From contig CM055892.1 of assembly GCA_029582165.1 (NCBI GenBank), positions 4,001,347 through 4,065,346 of the forward strand: a stretch of DNA of 64,000 bases, read 5' to 3'. This document shows, one piece after another, positions 54,851 through 64,000 of this stretch. The notes beneath the pieces are model-generated. The model was not told the DNA's origin. It did not search any database and was given only the letters and a program-made list of their open reading frames with translations. Origin of the DNA: Portulaca oleracea. Taxonomy: Eukaryota; Streptophyta; Magnoliopsida; Caryophyllales; Portulacaceae. Position 1 is the stretch's first letter, and the number at the start of each line of letters is the position of its first letter. The position numbers and the translations under genes were made by a program.

Positions 54851-55963
54851 AATCGCAGCATAGAAACCTAGTTTGATCGTGGCTTACTATAAAGTCAAAC
54901 AGGGTCTTTCCAAAACCCCGATCTGCAAAGATCAATTAGGCAATCCCCTCATGTTGCGTCTTCTTTTCATGGAAATCGTCTTCATTTTTAGAGTCAGTTG
55001 GGATATATCCCAAGCAAAAAAATTTTAATGTATTCATCTTAGCTGCGTTCAATAAAGATGAAACCTTTCATGATTATGACTCTTGTCTTCCGTGACCCTT
55101 CATTTGCTTCTAAACTGCTAAGGAAATAATCTTGTGCTTGCATTCCTTATTTGAATTGAAGAGCTCGCTCACCCATATGACCATCCAAGTCTCACACATC
55201 CATCTGCTCGTTTCCTCCATCTCACATCCCTATCATTTTTTTCTCTATGTTTTTTTCCCTACCCCGAGTCCAAGGTTAATAGAGAGAAGAGAGGTTAACT
55301 TCAACGGCAAAGCGAAGTTAGGCAAAAGGAGAGACAAATAAGAAAGAGCGAGGCCAACTTGAACACTCATATAACAAGTTGGGCAAAAGGAGAGACGAAT
55401 GAGTAAAAATTAAGAGGAGAGAAGCTGACCTGAACACTCACCCAACACGTTAGGCAAAATGAGAGAATTCAAAGTGACCAATAGTCTCTAAAAGTGAATT
55501 TCCCCATCTAACAAATCATGCAGCTGCAAAGGGCATGGCTATGATAGAAGGCTTCCACCCCTTACCACCTACATCATCATCACCTTCATTTTCACCTGGC
55601 CGCTTTACCTACATTATTACCTTCTCACACCATCTTCTTAACCACCACCACGAACCGGGTCATTCATTTTATGACCATCTCATCCCTAAATCCATTTAAG
55701 CCAACTAATGTGTTGCGGGTGACAAATATCATTGATAAGAAAAATATAGATTAAGGTAGTCGAGTTCAATAAAAAAAGAGAAAAAAATAAGGAAAAAAAG
55801 AGAAAAGAAGAAAAAAGAAGAAAAAATACAAAAAAAAAAGAGAAAGAAGAAAGCAAGAATAAAAGCCATAAGAGGCAATTGTCGGTTTAAGTCACTCGTG
55901 CACATCCCGTCACCTCAAACCTTCGCATCTCCCCTCACCATCTAACCCTCTAGCTTGTCTTAA
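54851..55963 (+). other. Internal remnant of the Ogre/Tat-like element
   Basis: No gene. Near 55275-55470 are three ~70-bp diverged tandem units containing TTAGGCAAAAGGAGAGA; a related unit occurs at about 60725, beyond the nested element. Ends in the target duplication CTTAA (55959-55963). Confidence 0.55.
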
Positions 55964-56339
55964 TGAACCGTATCGAGTTCAGTGTCGGGTTCGGTGCCAA
56001 GCTTTCATAGCCGGGATTGCGGTTAAAGACAAGATCGGTGAAATCCCGACCCATCATCACCGGACTAAAACCGCTCACCCACTCGTTTTCAGGAATCGAT
56101 ACACCTTTACAAAAGGCGGGGTGGTGAGCATCACACTATCGGGGCCTCGACGAGCCATCCTTGTTGGAGTAAGGAGAGGCTCGGGACTTGTCAACAACCT
56201 CGGAGGCCTCGGGATCGGATTGGGTCATCCTGGAGATGAAGGACGTGTTGGTATCAAGTCTCGGAAGTAACCAAGTTAATAACTTGCAAGGGGGAAGGCG
56301 AACAGAGGTTGGAAATGCGCGCGCCTTCACGCCTCGGGT

Positions 56340-56457
56340 CATAACTCCTTCAATACAACTCCGATGAGGCTCAAATTTTGGGAGCTTATAATACACATCG
56401 AGAGCTTTCCAACGATATCTTACAGGCCTAAAACGGAGTTCGGATGAAGAAGTTATG
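56340..56457 (+). promoter_or_regulatory. 118-bp U3 dyad module
   Basis: CATAACTCCTTC...GAAGAAGTTATG with GAGAGCTTTCCAACGATAT in the middle; arms pair 11 of 12. The 3' LTR copy (59682-59799) is also exactly 118 bp. Nearly the same 118 bp occurs in the tRNA-Asp-primed element at 32855-32972 and 35704-35821 (minus strand). It lies 40 bp before the palindrome block. Confidence 0.8.
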
Positions 56458-56494
56458 CGCATTTGAAGTCGGCAGGGAAAACTGCCCAGAAGCG

Positions 56495-56780
56495 TGGCTC
56501 GCCCGAGCCAACCAGTGGCTCGCTCGAGCCACCATTCTGCCCAAGCGATGAAGGCCCGCTCGCCGAGCAAGCCGCTCGCTCGCCGAGCCAAGATTCATCA
56601 CGGACGCGACCCACCTCGGCGATCGGCGCGTGCAGAGGACTGCTTGCCGAGCCGACCTCCCGCCGCCCGAGCCGAAGCCTGCCGAGATGCCGCGCGACGC
56701 GATCACGACGATCGACGGCAGTGGAAGGCTCGCCGCCCGAGCCGCCCTCCCCGCCGCCGAGCCGCTCCGAAGACGCCGTT
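56495..56780 (+). promoter_or_regulatory. Palindromes TGGCTCG-CC-CGAGCCA and GC-rich block upstream of TATA
   Basis: TGGCTCGCCCGAGCCA (56495-56510) and GTGGCTCG-CT-CGAGCCAC (56515-56532) are perfect, followed by 250 bp of degenerate GCTCG/CGAGC words. The 3' LTR has one copy (59836-59853) and a shorter block, accounting for most of the length difference between the LTRs. TATAAATA follows at 56813. Confidence 0.75.
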
Positions 56781-57268
56781 TCTTCGCTGTTTTGACTTAA
56801 TTTTAGAATTAGTATAAATAGCTAGTTGTTATGTGTTTCCAGGAGCTTTTGATGAATTATGAACATGCTTATGCATTGGTTAGGGTTTCCCTAAGTTTTC
56901 TCTCAAAATCTAGATGACTTTATCCATTGATTAATGGTGGTGTTTCTAGTCATTCCTTTATTGATCATTTGGTGGATTCTTCCTTTATGATGGTCATGGT
57001 GGGGTGTTAGGCCTTTGGTGGTGGAATCTCCTTTATCCAAGGTCATATCCAATCCCTTTGGGGTTCAAGGTTATTGATATTGGTTGATTTTGGTTATTAT
57101 TCTTGTTATTATTCAAGTTCAAGGCTATTGTTGAGAAGTTCAAGCATGGGTGATTGAGATGTTCATCTTTCTCCCCTTATTCTATTGCTTATGGATTTCT
57201 CTCATCTCTTCTACAACAACAACTCAAGCTAAGTCATTCAATCTCTCCCCACCACGCCACGCTCCATT

Positions 57269-57280
57269 TGGTATCAGAGC
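57269..57280 (+). other. Primer binding site, tRNA-iMet
   Basis: TGGTATCAGAGC two bases after the LTR end. Confidence 0.95.
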
Positions 57281-57620
57281 TCAAGGTTTTTCATCTAGCT
57301 TGAGTTTTTTCCATTGTTCATACTAGTAGTTCTCTATTGTTGGATTTTGGTATTTTGATTGAAATATTGGTGTTCCCCATCCCTTGTGACTCCAAGTGTG
57401 TTGGAGAAATTGTTATTGCTATTGTGTTTGTTGATTTTGATGCATATTGGAGCTTGAGGAAGAGTTGGAAAATTTGTGCACACAAGGTGTTCGATAAAAT
57501 GTCCAAGTGAGAAAAACACAAAGAACCCTTAGCCAAACACAAGCCAACTACAAGAAAACCCCCCAAACTCCACAAAAATATCCCAAACACAATCCGTCCC
57601 ATACCTTTCCCTCGAAATGG

Positions 57621-58316
57621 ATGGTCACAATGGTTCCAATCGAGGTAAATCAAGCCACCGGTATCGAGAACCGACTTGCCACCCATGACGAACGGTTCTC
57701 CACCATTAATCGTACCCTTGATGCCATTGTAACGCGGTTGGACAACCTCGCCCCAGAACATCAAGTTCCATCCCGAGATGAACGTCGGAGACTCGCTCGA
57801 AGTCCTATCCGTCCTCCACCCTCCTACGAGTCGAGTGACGATGATAGAAATTCGCTTCGACGCCATCGTCGACGGGACACTATTGAGGAGCCATTTTACT
57901 ATTCCCCGCTAATGACCGTCACGTCCCGGAAGTGTGTCAAATGTCGGCGTGTGGGACACGATTCTTTGCAATGTCCAACAATGGCTATGGTTGAAACTTG
58001 GATTGAAGAATCCTTTGGTGCGGAAGAGCATACAGGTGACATGGTAGAAGGTGTTGAAGAGAAAAACGTTGAGAAAGAGAAAAGGTCAATGAACGAGGTT
58101 ATTGTCATTGGGGCCGTTGAAGGGAAACCTCTTGAGCTACTTGAAGAACATAGTGATCTTGATAAAGTTCCAAGCCAAGAGAAGGATGCGAACGTCGATC
58201 TTGCCCTTCCTCTCACCCTTGTTGAAGATCCCAAGAAGAAGCACCTTCGCTCATCTCACATCCATCAATTGTTGAGTTTAGCAAGAGAGTTGACTCAAAC
58301 ATCTCTCTTGGTATGA
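57621..58316 (+). pseudogene. Gag-like protein with CCHC zinc knuckle
   Basis: ATG at 57621 (M-V-T-M-V-P) is the likely start; the frame is open further upstream without ATG support. A short coiled coil (E-R-F-S-T-I-N-R-T-L-D-A-I) is followed by a basic R-R-R/R-R-H-R-R region and a zinc knuckle C-V-K-C-R-R-V-G-H-D-S-L-Q-C (about residues 104-117). It lacks the usual large capsid domain, so it is either truncated or a different organisation. After about 58240 the sense frame appears to shift (F-G-V-P-P-N-I-V-K-R-A-Q-E in another frame), linking it to the next ORF; probably one polyprotein originally. Confidence 0.65.
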
Positions 58317-58485
58317 CTACTTTTGGAGTCCCTCCCAACATTGTTAAAAGGGCTCAAGAAGAGACTCCTTTAGTTTTATCATTGCCACTAATCGAAGACT
58401 TAAGCAACCATGGTGATGACTCCCATTTCCTCCTGGCACCCAAATTCTTCTCCATGGGAAGAACAAGGTAACCGAAGACTCTCCT

Positions 58486-59352
58486 TTGAAATTTATTGAA
58501 TCATGCTTGAAAGATGTACAATGTGGTGTAGAGTCTTTGGGTGAGTCGTGCATGATCTTTGGGAGACATTGGTTGTTTGATGAAGTTTGTTGGCGAGAAA
58601 AGTTGCATGATGAGCATGTGAAGTCCCCGGTTGAAAATTCCCAATGTTTTGAGTGGCATACTAAGAATCTTGGTGACCGTTTGGTGTTTAGTGGCGAATT
58701 TGGAATTGAAGATGCCTTGATTCTAATTCAACCTAAGTTTTTGAGCTCTTCAATTGTGTCGTACTTCGATGAATATTGCTCGTATATTGGTCATTGTGTC
58801 ATGAACTTTTTGAACGAGTCATACATGTTGTTTGGTCGACATTGGTTATTTGAGGATTTGACGTTGAATGAGTGTTATTGGAAATTTGGTGTGCAATGTT
58901 TTTGGAAGAGCATGTTGAATGAAAAGCATTTGTTTGGTTGTGATTACATGAAACCCTTAGCCCCACATCAAATTAAACCTTGGGTGGGAAGTGAATTGAG
59001 GAACCTCCTTTTGAGCGAAACACGGGTTGAGTGTGCTCTTGGTGAGGACAAGCGACCTCTTGCTTTGTCTTTACCTTGTAGCGAGCTTTGTGAGGTTGAG
59101 AGTTCCCTAACTCCACAAAAATTTCCTCCTTCCGTCCTTTGTCCTTCACCCCTAAGCTTCTTCAAGAATTCCTATCTCTTCAAGCAAGGTGGAGTTCATA
59201 GCGTGATCATGAATGGTTTATTGGAGGGTTCATGCAACGGCTGGTCGAGCCTTGGAGTGAGCCTTCATTTTAACCCCCAAGAGTTGAGGGCAACTCTTTT
59301 TCAAGAAGGGAGACAACCGTATCGGGTCGATGCCGGTGCCAAGCTTTCATAG
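58486..59352 (+). CDS. ORF of unknown function with an internal duplication
   Basis: A 288-codon frame; no known domain. Residues ~16-33 (V-E-S-L-G-E-S-C-M-I-F-G-R-H-W-L-F-D) and ~108-125 (N-F-L-N-E-S-Y-M-L-F-G-R-H-W-L-F-E-D) are repeats of one unit about 92 residues apart. The frame is rich in Cys and aromatic residues. The last ~13 codons lie inside the 3' LTR. The sequence just upstream in another frame (L-S-L-P-L-I-E-D-L and F-F-S-M-G-R) reads into it, so the true start is probably further upstream. It occupies the place of pol in this iMet-primed element but shows no protease, RT or integrase motif. Confidence 0.55.
   Translation: MKFIESCLKDVQCGVESLGESCMIFGRHWLFDEVCWREKLHDEHVKSPVENSQCFEWHTKNLGDRLVFSGEFGIEDALILIQPKFLSSSIVSYFDEYCSYIGHCVMNFLNESYMLFGRHWLFEDLTLNECYWKFGVQCFWKSMLNEKHLFGCDYMKPLAPHQIKPWVGSELRNLLLSETRVECALGEDKRPLALSLPCSELCEVESSLTPQKFPPSVLCPSPLSFFKNSYLFKQGGVHSVIMNGLLEGSCNGWSSLGVSLHFNPQELRATLFQEGRQPYRVDAGAKLS
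59279..59312 (+). promoter_or_regulatory. Stem-loop AAGAGTTG-AGGG-CAACTCTT and purine tract
   Basis: Perfect 8-bp arms, loop AGGG (59279-59298), then TTTCAAGAAGGGAG just before the 3' LTR. Confidence 0.75.
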
Positions 59353-60528
59353 CCGGGATTGCGGTTAAAGACAAGATCGGTGAAATCCCGACCCATCATC
59401 ACCGGACTAAAACCGCTCACCCACTCGTTTTCAGGAATCGATACACCTTTACAAAAGGCGGGGTGGTGAGCATCACACTATCGTGGCCTCGACGAGCCAT
59501 CCTTGTTGGAGTAAGGAGAGGCTCGGGACTTGTCAACAACCTCGGAGGCCTCGGGATCGGATTGGGTCATCCTGGAGATGAAGGACGTGTTGGTATCAAG
59601 TCTCGGAAGTAACCAAGTTAATAACTTGCAAGGGGGAAGGCGAACAGAGGTTGGAAATGCGCGCGCCTTCACGCCTCGGGTCATAACTCCTTCAATACAA
59701 TTCCGATGAGGCTCAAATTTTGGGAGCTTATAGTACACACCGAGAGCTTTCCAACGATATCTTATGGGCCTAAAACGGAGTTCGGATGAAGAAGTTATGC
59801 GCATTTGAAGTCGGCAGGGAAAACTGCCCAGAAGCGTGGCTCGCCCGAGCCACCATTCCGCCGACTCACCGCGACGCGACCCACCCAGGCCGGCGGCGGC
59901 GAGCGAAGGACTCGCTTGCGAGCCGACCTCGCCGCTCGAGCCGAAGCCACGGAGATGCCGCGACGCGACCGCCGACGGCGACGGCAGTGGAAGGCTTCGC
60001 CGAGCCGCCTCCCGCTCGCCGAGCCGTTACGGAAGACGCCGTTTCTTATTGCTTTGACTTAATTTTAGAATTAGTATAAATAGCTAGTTGTTATGTGTTT
60101 CGAGGAGCTTTTGATGAATTATGAACATGCTTATGCATTGGTTAGGGTTTCCCTAAGTTTTCTCTCAAAATCTAGATGACTTTATCCATTGATTAATGGT
60201 GGTGTTTCTAGTCATTCCTTTATTGATCATTTGGTGGATTCTTCCTTTATGATGGTCATGGTGGGGTGTTAGGCCTTTGGTGGTGGAATCTCCTTTATCC
60301 AAGGTCATATCCAATCCCTTTGGGGTTCAAGGTTATTGATATTGGTTGATTTTGGTTATTATTCTTGTTATTATTCAAGTTCAAGGCTATTGTTGAGAAG
60401 TTCAAGCATGGGTGATTGAGATGTTCATCTTTCTCCCCTTATTCTATTGCTTATGGATTTCTCTCATCTCTTCTACAACAACAACTCAAGCTAAGTCATT
60501 CAATCTCTCCCCACCACGCCACGCTCCA
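59313..60528 (+). repeat. 3' LTR
   Basis: Starts ACAACCG (the TG of the 5' copy is changed) and ends CGCTCCA; TATAAATA at 60075-60082. About 87 bp shorter than the 5' LTR, mostly in the palindrome block. Confidence 0.88.
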
Positions 60529-60533
60529 CTTAA

Positions 60534-62214
60534 AGTCCTCCTTGAGGCATCGATCCTTTGAAGTTGCACCAGTCGAACTACGAATGGCCTGATTCCACAC
60601 TTGATACTTAGGAGAACCTCTTTGAGGCCCGACCGCGGCAATTCACTTTAGAGAAAATCCATCATCAAATCATTTAGTCTTTGAGAGATAGAATAAAGAG
60701 TGGCTAGCTCGAAAACCTCACTAGGCAAGCTAGGCAAAAGGAGAGGAAACCTTGGTCTCTAATGACATTGACAAGCTGTCATATTTCTTTCACCAAAGCA
60801 CACCCACCTTTTCCCATCAGACTTGGATCACCCTTCCATCTAACCGTAGCCATTTGATCATCTCTTCCCTTATGATATAAACCCACGAGACATGGTGTTC
60901 CATCCATAGACCATTTCATCCACCTCCATCCGTTCGAACCTTTGCCCATGAACTACCCATTCATTCACCACTTTATCCATTACATTTGATCGCCACCCTC
61001 ACCGAACCACCAACAACCTCATCTCGCCCTATATTGGGGCCTGACCTTTCACCACCTTTTCCATCATTCCCATATTCAAACCCTTCACCCTGTAAGCTCT
61101 TCTGATACAGTCATTAGTGCATGTATGAGATTCGTCAATTGATCCTCGCTTTCAGAATGCCTGAGTGAGGGCTAACTCTTATAGTAGAACAAAAATCCAT
61201 TTGCATCAATATAGGGGCTGCTTGAAGACAACACCCACCTTGGTCATTCATCCTGACCCATCTGAAGGTACTTGTGCACATTTGTTCAATGCTTGGTATG
61301 CATACATGTTTCTACTTGAGCAAAAGAACTAGGAAAAACAGAGAAAATGAAGGAGAAATCAAGAAGGCTCGTGTGTGAGATCGTTTGGACCTCTCTGAAT
61401 ACTTGGGATTTCTAATCATGACTTCATGGTCGAGCGGTCCAACCAACACTTCAAGAAATTAACCTATGATAAACGCGGCAAGTTGGGTCTTCCTCTAATG
61501 CCTTGTTTTGTATCATCTCAACTGGGGGCTTACTCATCACTCACATCCACAACATCCAGCTCCATGAATGTTTCAATGATAGCAACGCACAAGATGGCTT
61601 ATATGTCAAGTATATAAGACCACTTGGCTTCTCATATTTAATCGTCTCCATCCTTCCTATTGCCTTGTTCTGAAACTCGCCTCAAAATTTACTTGATACT
61701 TAGGATTTCTTTACTTTCATTATGGGAAGCATGGAATAAAAAGTGGGTGCTCTCAACATGGTAGCATTCCACAACATGCATTATAATGTGAATATATGCA
61801 TATAGCATTCTCTCATCAGGGTCACTAAGAGGTATGCATTAGGCTGCATTAAGAAGTCAAGCACATGAAACTCAAAGTCGTGCATGAGTACATAATTGGA
61901 TCATAAGTCTCGAGTCTATGCATTGCATGTAGAATAGCAGACCAATTACATGCAAATCATCATCATGGTCGTCACCAAGGGACTAACAATTACCCACTTA
62001 GCAATCTTCACTGGCGTGAAGAATTAGCTTATGAGAAAGTTTTGAAGACCCGAGAACAACAAGGTCGTTACCCACATATACATATTGGGGGGCTATGTGA
62101 GATCCTGACGAGAAAAATTAGAATGATGAGCACCAAAAGAAACACTTTGGGTCTCCGAGATTTTGATTACACTCTCAAGGATTGCAAAATCACCAGAATG
62201 TCATCATCAAGAAC
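60534..62214 (+). other. Internal remnant of the Ogre/Tat-like element
   Basis: Resumes after the nested insertion. C-rich and A-rich segments, no frame with a recognisable domain, no pol. Confidence 0.5.
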
Positions 62215-62840
62215 GACAATGAATATCTCATCATCAGCCACACAAGAATGGCGTACGATCATACAAGAATGACAAACTATCCTCATCAGCCAGACAAGAA
62301 TGACGGATAGTCAAACAAGAATGACAAATCATCATTATCAGTCAAACAAGAATAGCAAATAGTGAGACAAGAATGACAAATCATCATCATCATCATCAGC
62401 CAGGAAAGAATGGCGTATGGTCAGACAAGAATGACAAACCATCCTCATCAGCCAGACAAGAATGGTAGATAGCCAGACAAGAATGACAAACCATCCTCAT
62501 CAGCCAGACAAGAATGGCAGATAGTCAAACAAGAATGACGAATCATCATTATCAGTCAGACAAGAATGACAAATCATCATCATTATCAGCCAGGCCAGAA
62601 TGGAAGACAGTCAAACAAGAATGGCAGGACGTCATCATCGGCCAAACAAGAATGGCAGATAGTCAGACAAGAATGACAAATCCCCACCATCAGCCAGACA
62701 AGAATGGCGAATAGTCAAACAAGAATGACATAACATCATGATAAGCCAGACAAGAATGGCGCATAGTCAGACAAGAATGGCAGATCATCACCATTGGCCA
62801 GACAAGAAGGGTAGGCGGTCCACCAGAATGACCAACATAC
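62215..62840 (+). repeat. Tandem repeats, AGACAAGAATGGC/AGACAAGAATGAC units
   Basis: More than twenty alternating copies of CAGACAAGAATG(G/A)C joined by CAGATAGT or AAATCATCATCAT spacers, giving a higher-order period of roughly 50-60 bp. Directly upstream of the polypurine tract, the same position as the array at 43360-43920. Confidence 0.88.
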
Positions 62841-63031
62841 AATATCACCTGATAGAGAGGAACGACAGACCATAGCATCATCAACTTACTGTCAAACATG
62901 AATGACGGTCACCAAACATCAGGCGTAGGATTTTACGTCCAAGCGTCAATCGACATTAGGCATATGATACCACTTCCAAGTGCCAACAATCTTCAAGAAT
63001 ACTTTGATCAGCGTCCTACTCGGACTCGATC

Positions 63032-64000
63032 AAAGTGGGGGCTAACTATAGACGCTGAATTTTGTCATTCAATTTAGCTTTGTAATTATGTAATTCATTT
63101 TGATAATTTTTTTATCTTTATTTTTAATTTAGGATTAAATGCCCATGATTTTTGAAATGCACACATTCTTCACATGTTAAAATCCCCCAAAATCAAATCA
63201 AACCCAATCAAATCCCTCTTTATCTTATTTCATTCTTCCTCCATTCTCCAAATCAAATAAAATCATCCTTTATTTTATTTTATCCTCTCAATATTCTTTC
63301 ATCCACCACCATAAATAAACATACCTCCACCACTATAAATACACCCTCATTTCTACTTTTTTTCCACACCTCAAAATCATCCTAGGAGTATCGACACTAG
63401 GTGATTTTACCTTTCTTTTCCTCCCTCCTCCTCCTTCTCATCATCATCTTGCATTCATTAATCATGACATTAACTTCAGGTTAGTATTGTTTTTGTTATT
63501 TTATTCTCACTTTATTATGATGTAAATCCAACTTAAATAATAATATTGATGCTCTAATCAAATTGACTAAATGTTAACTTTTATATATTTATGCTTATGT
63601 TCTTTTATTTCATTTTATTAGTTGCATTTATTTATTTTATTTTATTTTTACATCTAATCATTTCATTTGTATGCACTAAATAATATTGATTAATCTAATT
63701 AATTCTCCTCTTCTCTTTTCTTTAAATTAACCAATTTAGTAGAGTCCGTTCTTTGAATGGGCGAATTCGAGGGTTTTTACTTTCGAATTCGTAACCTTAC
63801 CTTCGGATCTGAATATCATGGTTCGTGGTTTATGGAGTTTAAATTTGAGTTTATTAATTCTCATTAAAAATTAATTGATGACTCTTTTGATTTTTATTGT
63901 TTTGATTCATTTGAACATCATAATAAAATGCATTTAAATCCTTTAAAGATTAAGACACCTCATTCGGCTCGTCATACACCGCGTGGGGCACTATGAAGTT
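63032..64000 (+). repeat. Polypurine tract and 3' LTR (cut by window end) of the Ogre/Tat-like element
   Basis: AAAGTGGGGGCTAAC (63032-63046), then the LTR from TATAGACGCTG (63047; TG changed to TA). TATAAATA at 63334-63341. The lead-in TACTCGGACTCGATCAAAG and the U5 stretch around 63736-63800 match the LTR at 44002-45542, so the two are related families. No GC palindromes are seen before this TATA box. Confidence 0.8.

Larger units (their letters stand above)
55964..57266 (+). repeat. 5' LTR
   Basis: TGAACCGTATCG...CGCTCCA, TATAAATA at 56813-56820. Contains a 118-bp dyad module (56340-56457) and a GC-rich palindrome block (56495-56780). Confidence 0.9.
55964..60528 (+). mobile_element. Non-autonomous iMet-primed LTR element, 4.6 kb, complete
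   Basis: LTRs 55964-57266 and 59313-60528, iMet primer site, two ORF segments, stem-loop and purine tract, and a perfect 5-bp duplication CTTAA (55959-55963 and 60529-60533). The interior (57267-59312) has a gag-like frame with a zinc knuckle and a second frame of unknown type, but no RT or integrase. It is inserted in the decayed Ogre/Tat-like element. Confidence 0.92.

Noticed and set aside
62215..62840. CRISPR-like array
   Set aside because: Units are imperfect, contiguous and spacers are themselves repeated; it is a retroelement 3' tandem array.
63047..63334. GC palindromes upstream of the TATA box in the last LTR
   Set aside because: None found; this family is an exception to the palindrome pattern.

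Overview
This window is plant nuclear DNA from a repeat-rich genome. I find no intact cellular gene, rRNA, tRNA or CRISPR array. Almost everything recognisable is LTR retrotransposon, mostly Ty3/gypsy. The Athila/Tat lineage shows tRNA-Asp-type primer sites of the TGGCGCCGTTGCCGGGGA kind, Athila gag/pol and ATHILA-type ORF2 proteins. CRM-like chromovirus pol and gag, and tRNA-iMet-primed non-autonomous elements (TGGTATCAGAGC), are also present. This points to a flowering plant with a large genome; I cannot name the species.

Layout. 1-3062: end of a minus-strand non-autonomous Athila-type element (accessory ORF, decayed primer site, 1.83 kb LTR). 3175-4607: broken ATHILA ORF2 on the minus strand. 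4608-6928: AT-rich, no gene. 6929-12065 plus 28389-28765: one decayed minus-strand chromovirus, split by 12066-28388, a plus-strand Athila-like element with gag and ORF2 but no pol (TSD TATAG). That element is itself split by 19360-25093, a young iMet-primed element (TSD TTGAT, LTRs about 99% identical). 28766-42190: minus-strand Athila with degenerate pol and ORF2, interrupted by 31905-36146, a 4.2 kb non-autonomous element (TSD AAAAT). 42190-45542: LTR fragments, then the tandem-repeat 3' end and LTR of an Ogre/Tat-like element. 45543-53307: low-information AT-rich DNA with CACTA-like ends. 53880-64000: a decayed Ogre/Tat-like element, interrupted by 55964-60528, another iMet-primed non-autonomous element (TSD CTTAA).

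Four signals recur across these families and are the most interesting content. (1) GC-rich palindromes, different in sequence in each family, lie upstream of the LTR TATA box; in two Athila-type elements the same family palindrome occurs again inside the element, upstream of ORF2. (2) A 118-bp dyad module, ungapped and about 88% identical, occurs in the U3 of two families with different primer tRNAs, with a diverged 122-bp version in a third. (3) A stem-loop with unrelated arm sequences but a G-[AG]GG[AG]-C loop sits just 5' of the polypurine tract in several families. (4) The young 19360-25093 element carries an unbroken 1,089-codon gag-pol-derived ORF in which protease, RT, RNase H and integrase catalytic motifs are all altered, several by apparent D-to-N changes, while its integrase zinc finger is kept.

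The working picture is a nest of mostly non-autonomous elements that share cis-acting modules and presumably depend on enzymes from autonomous relatives elsewhere. Domain assignments rest on motif reading; alignments and mismatch counts were made by eye.
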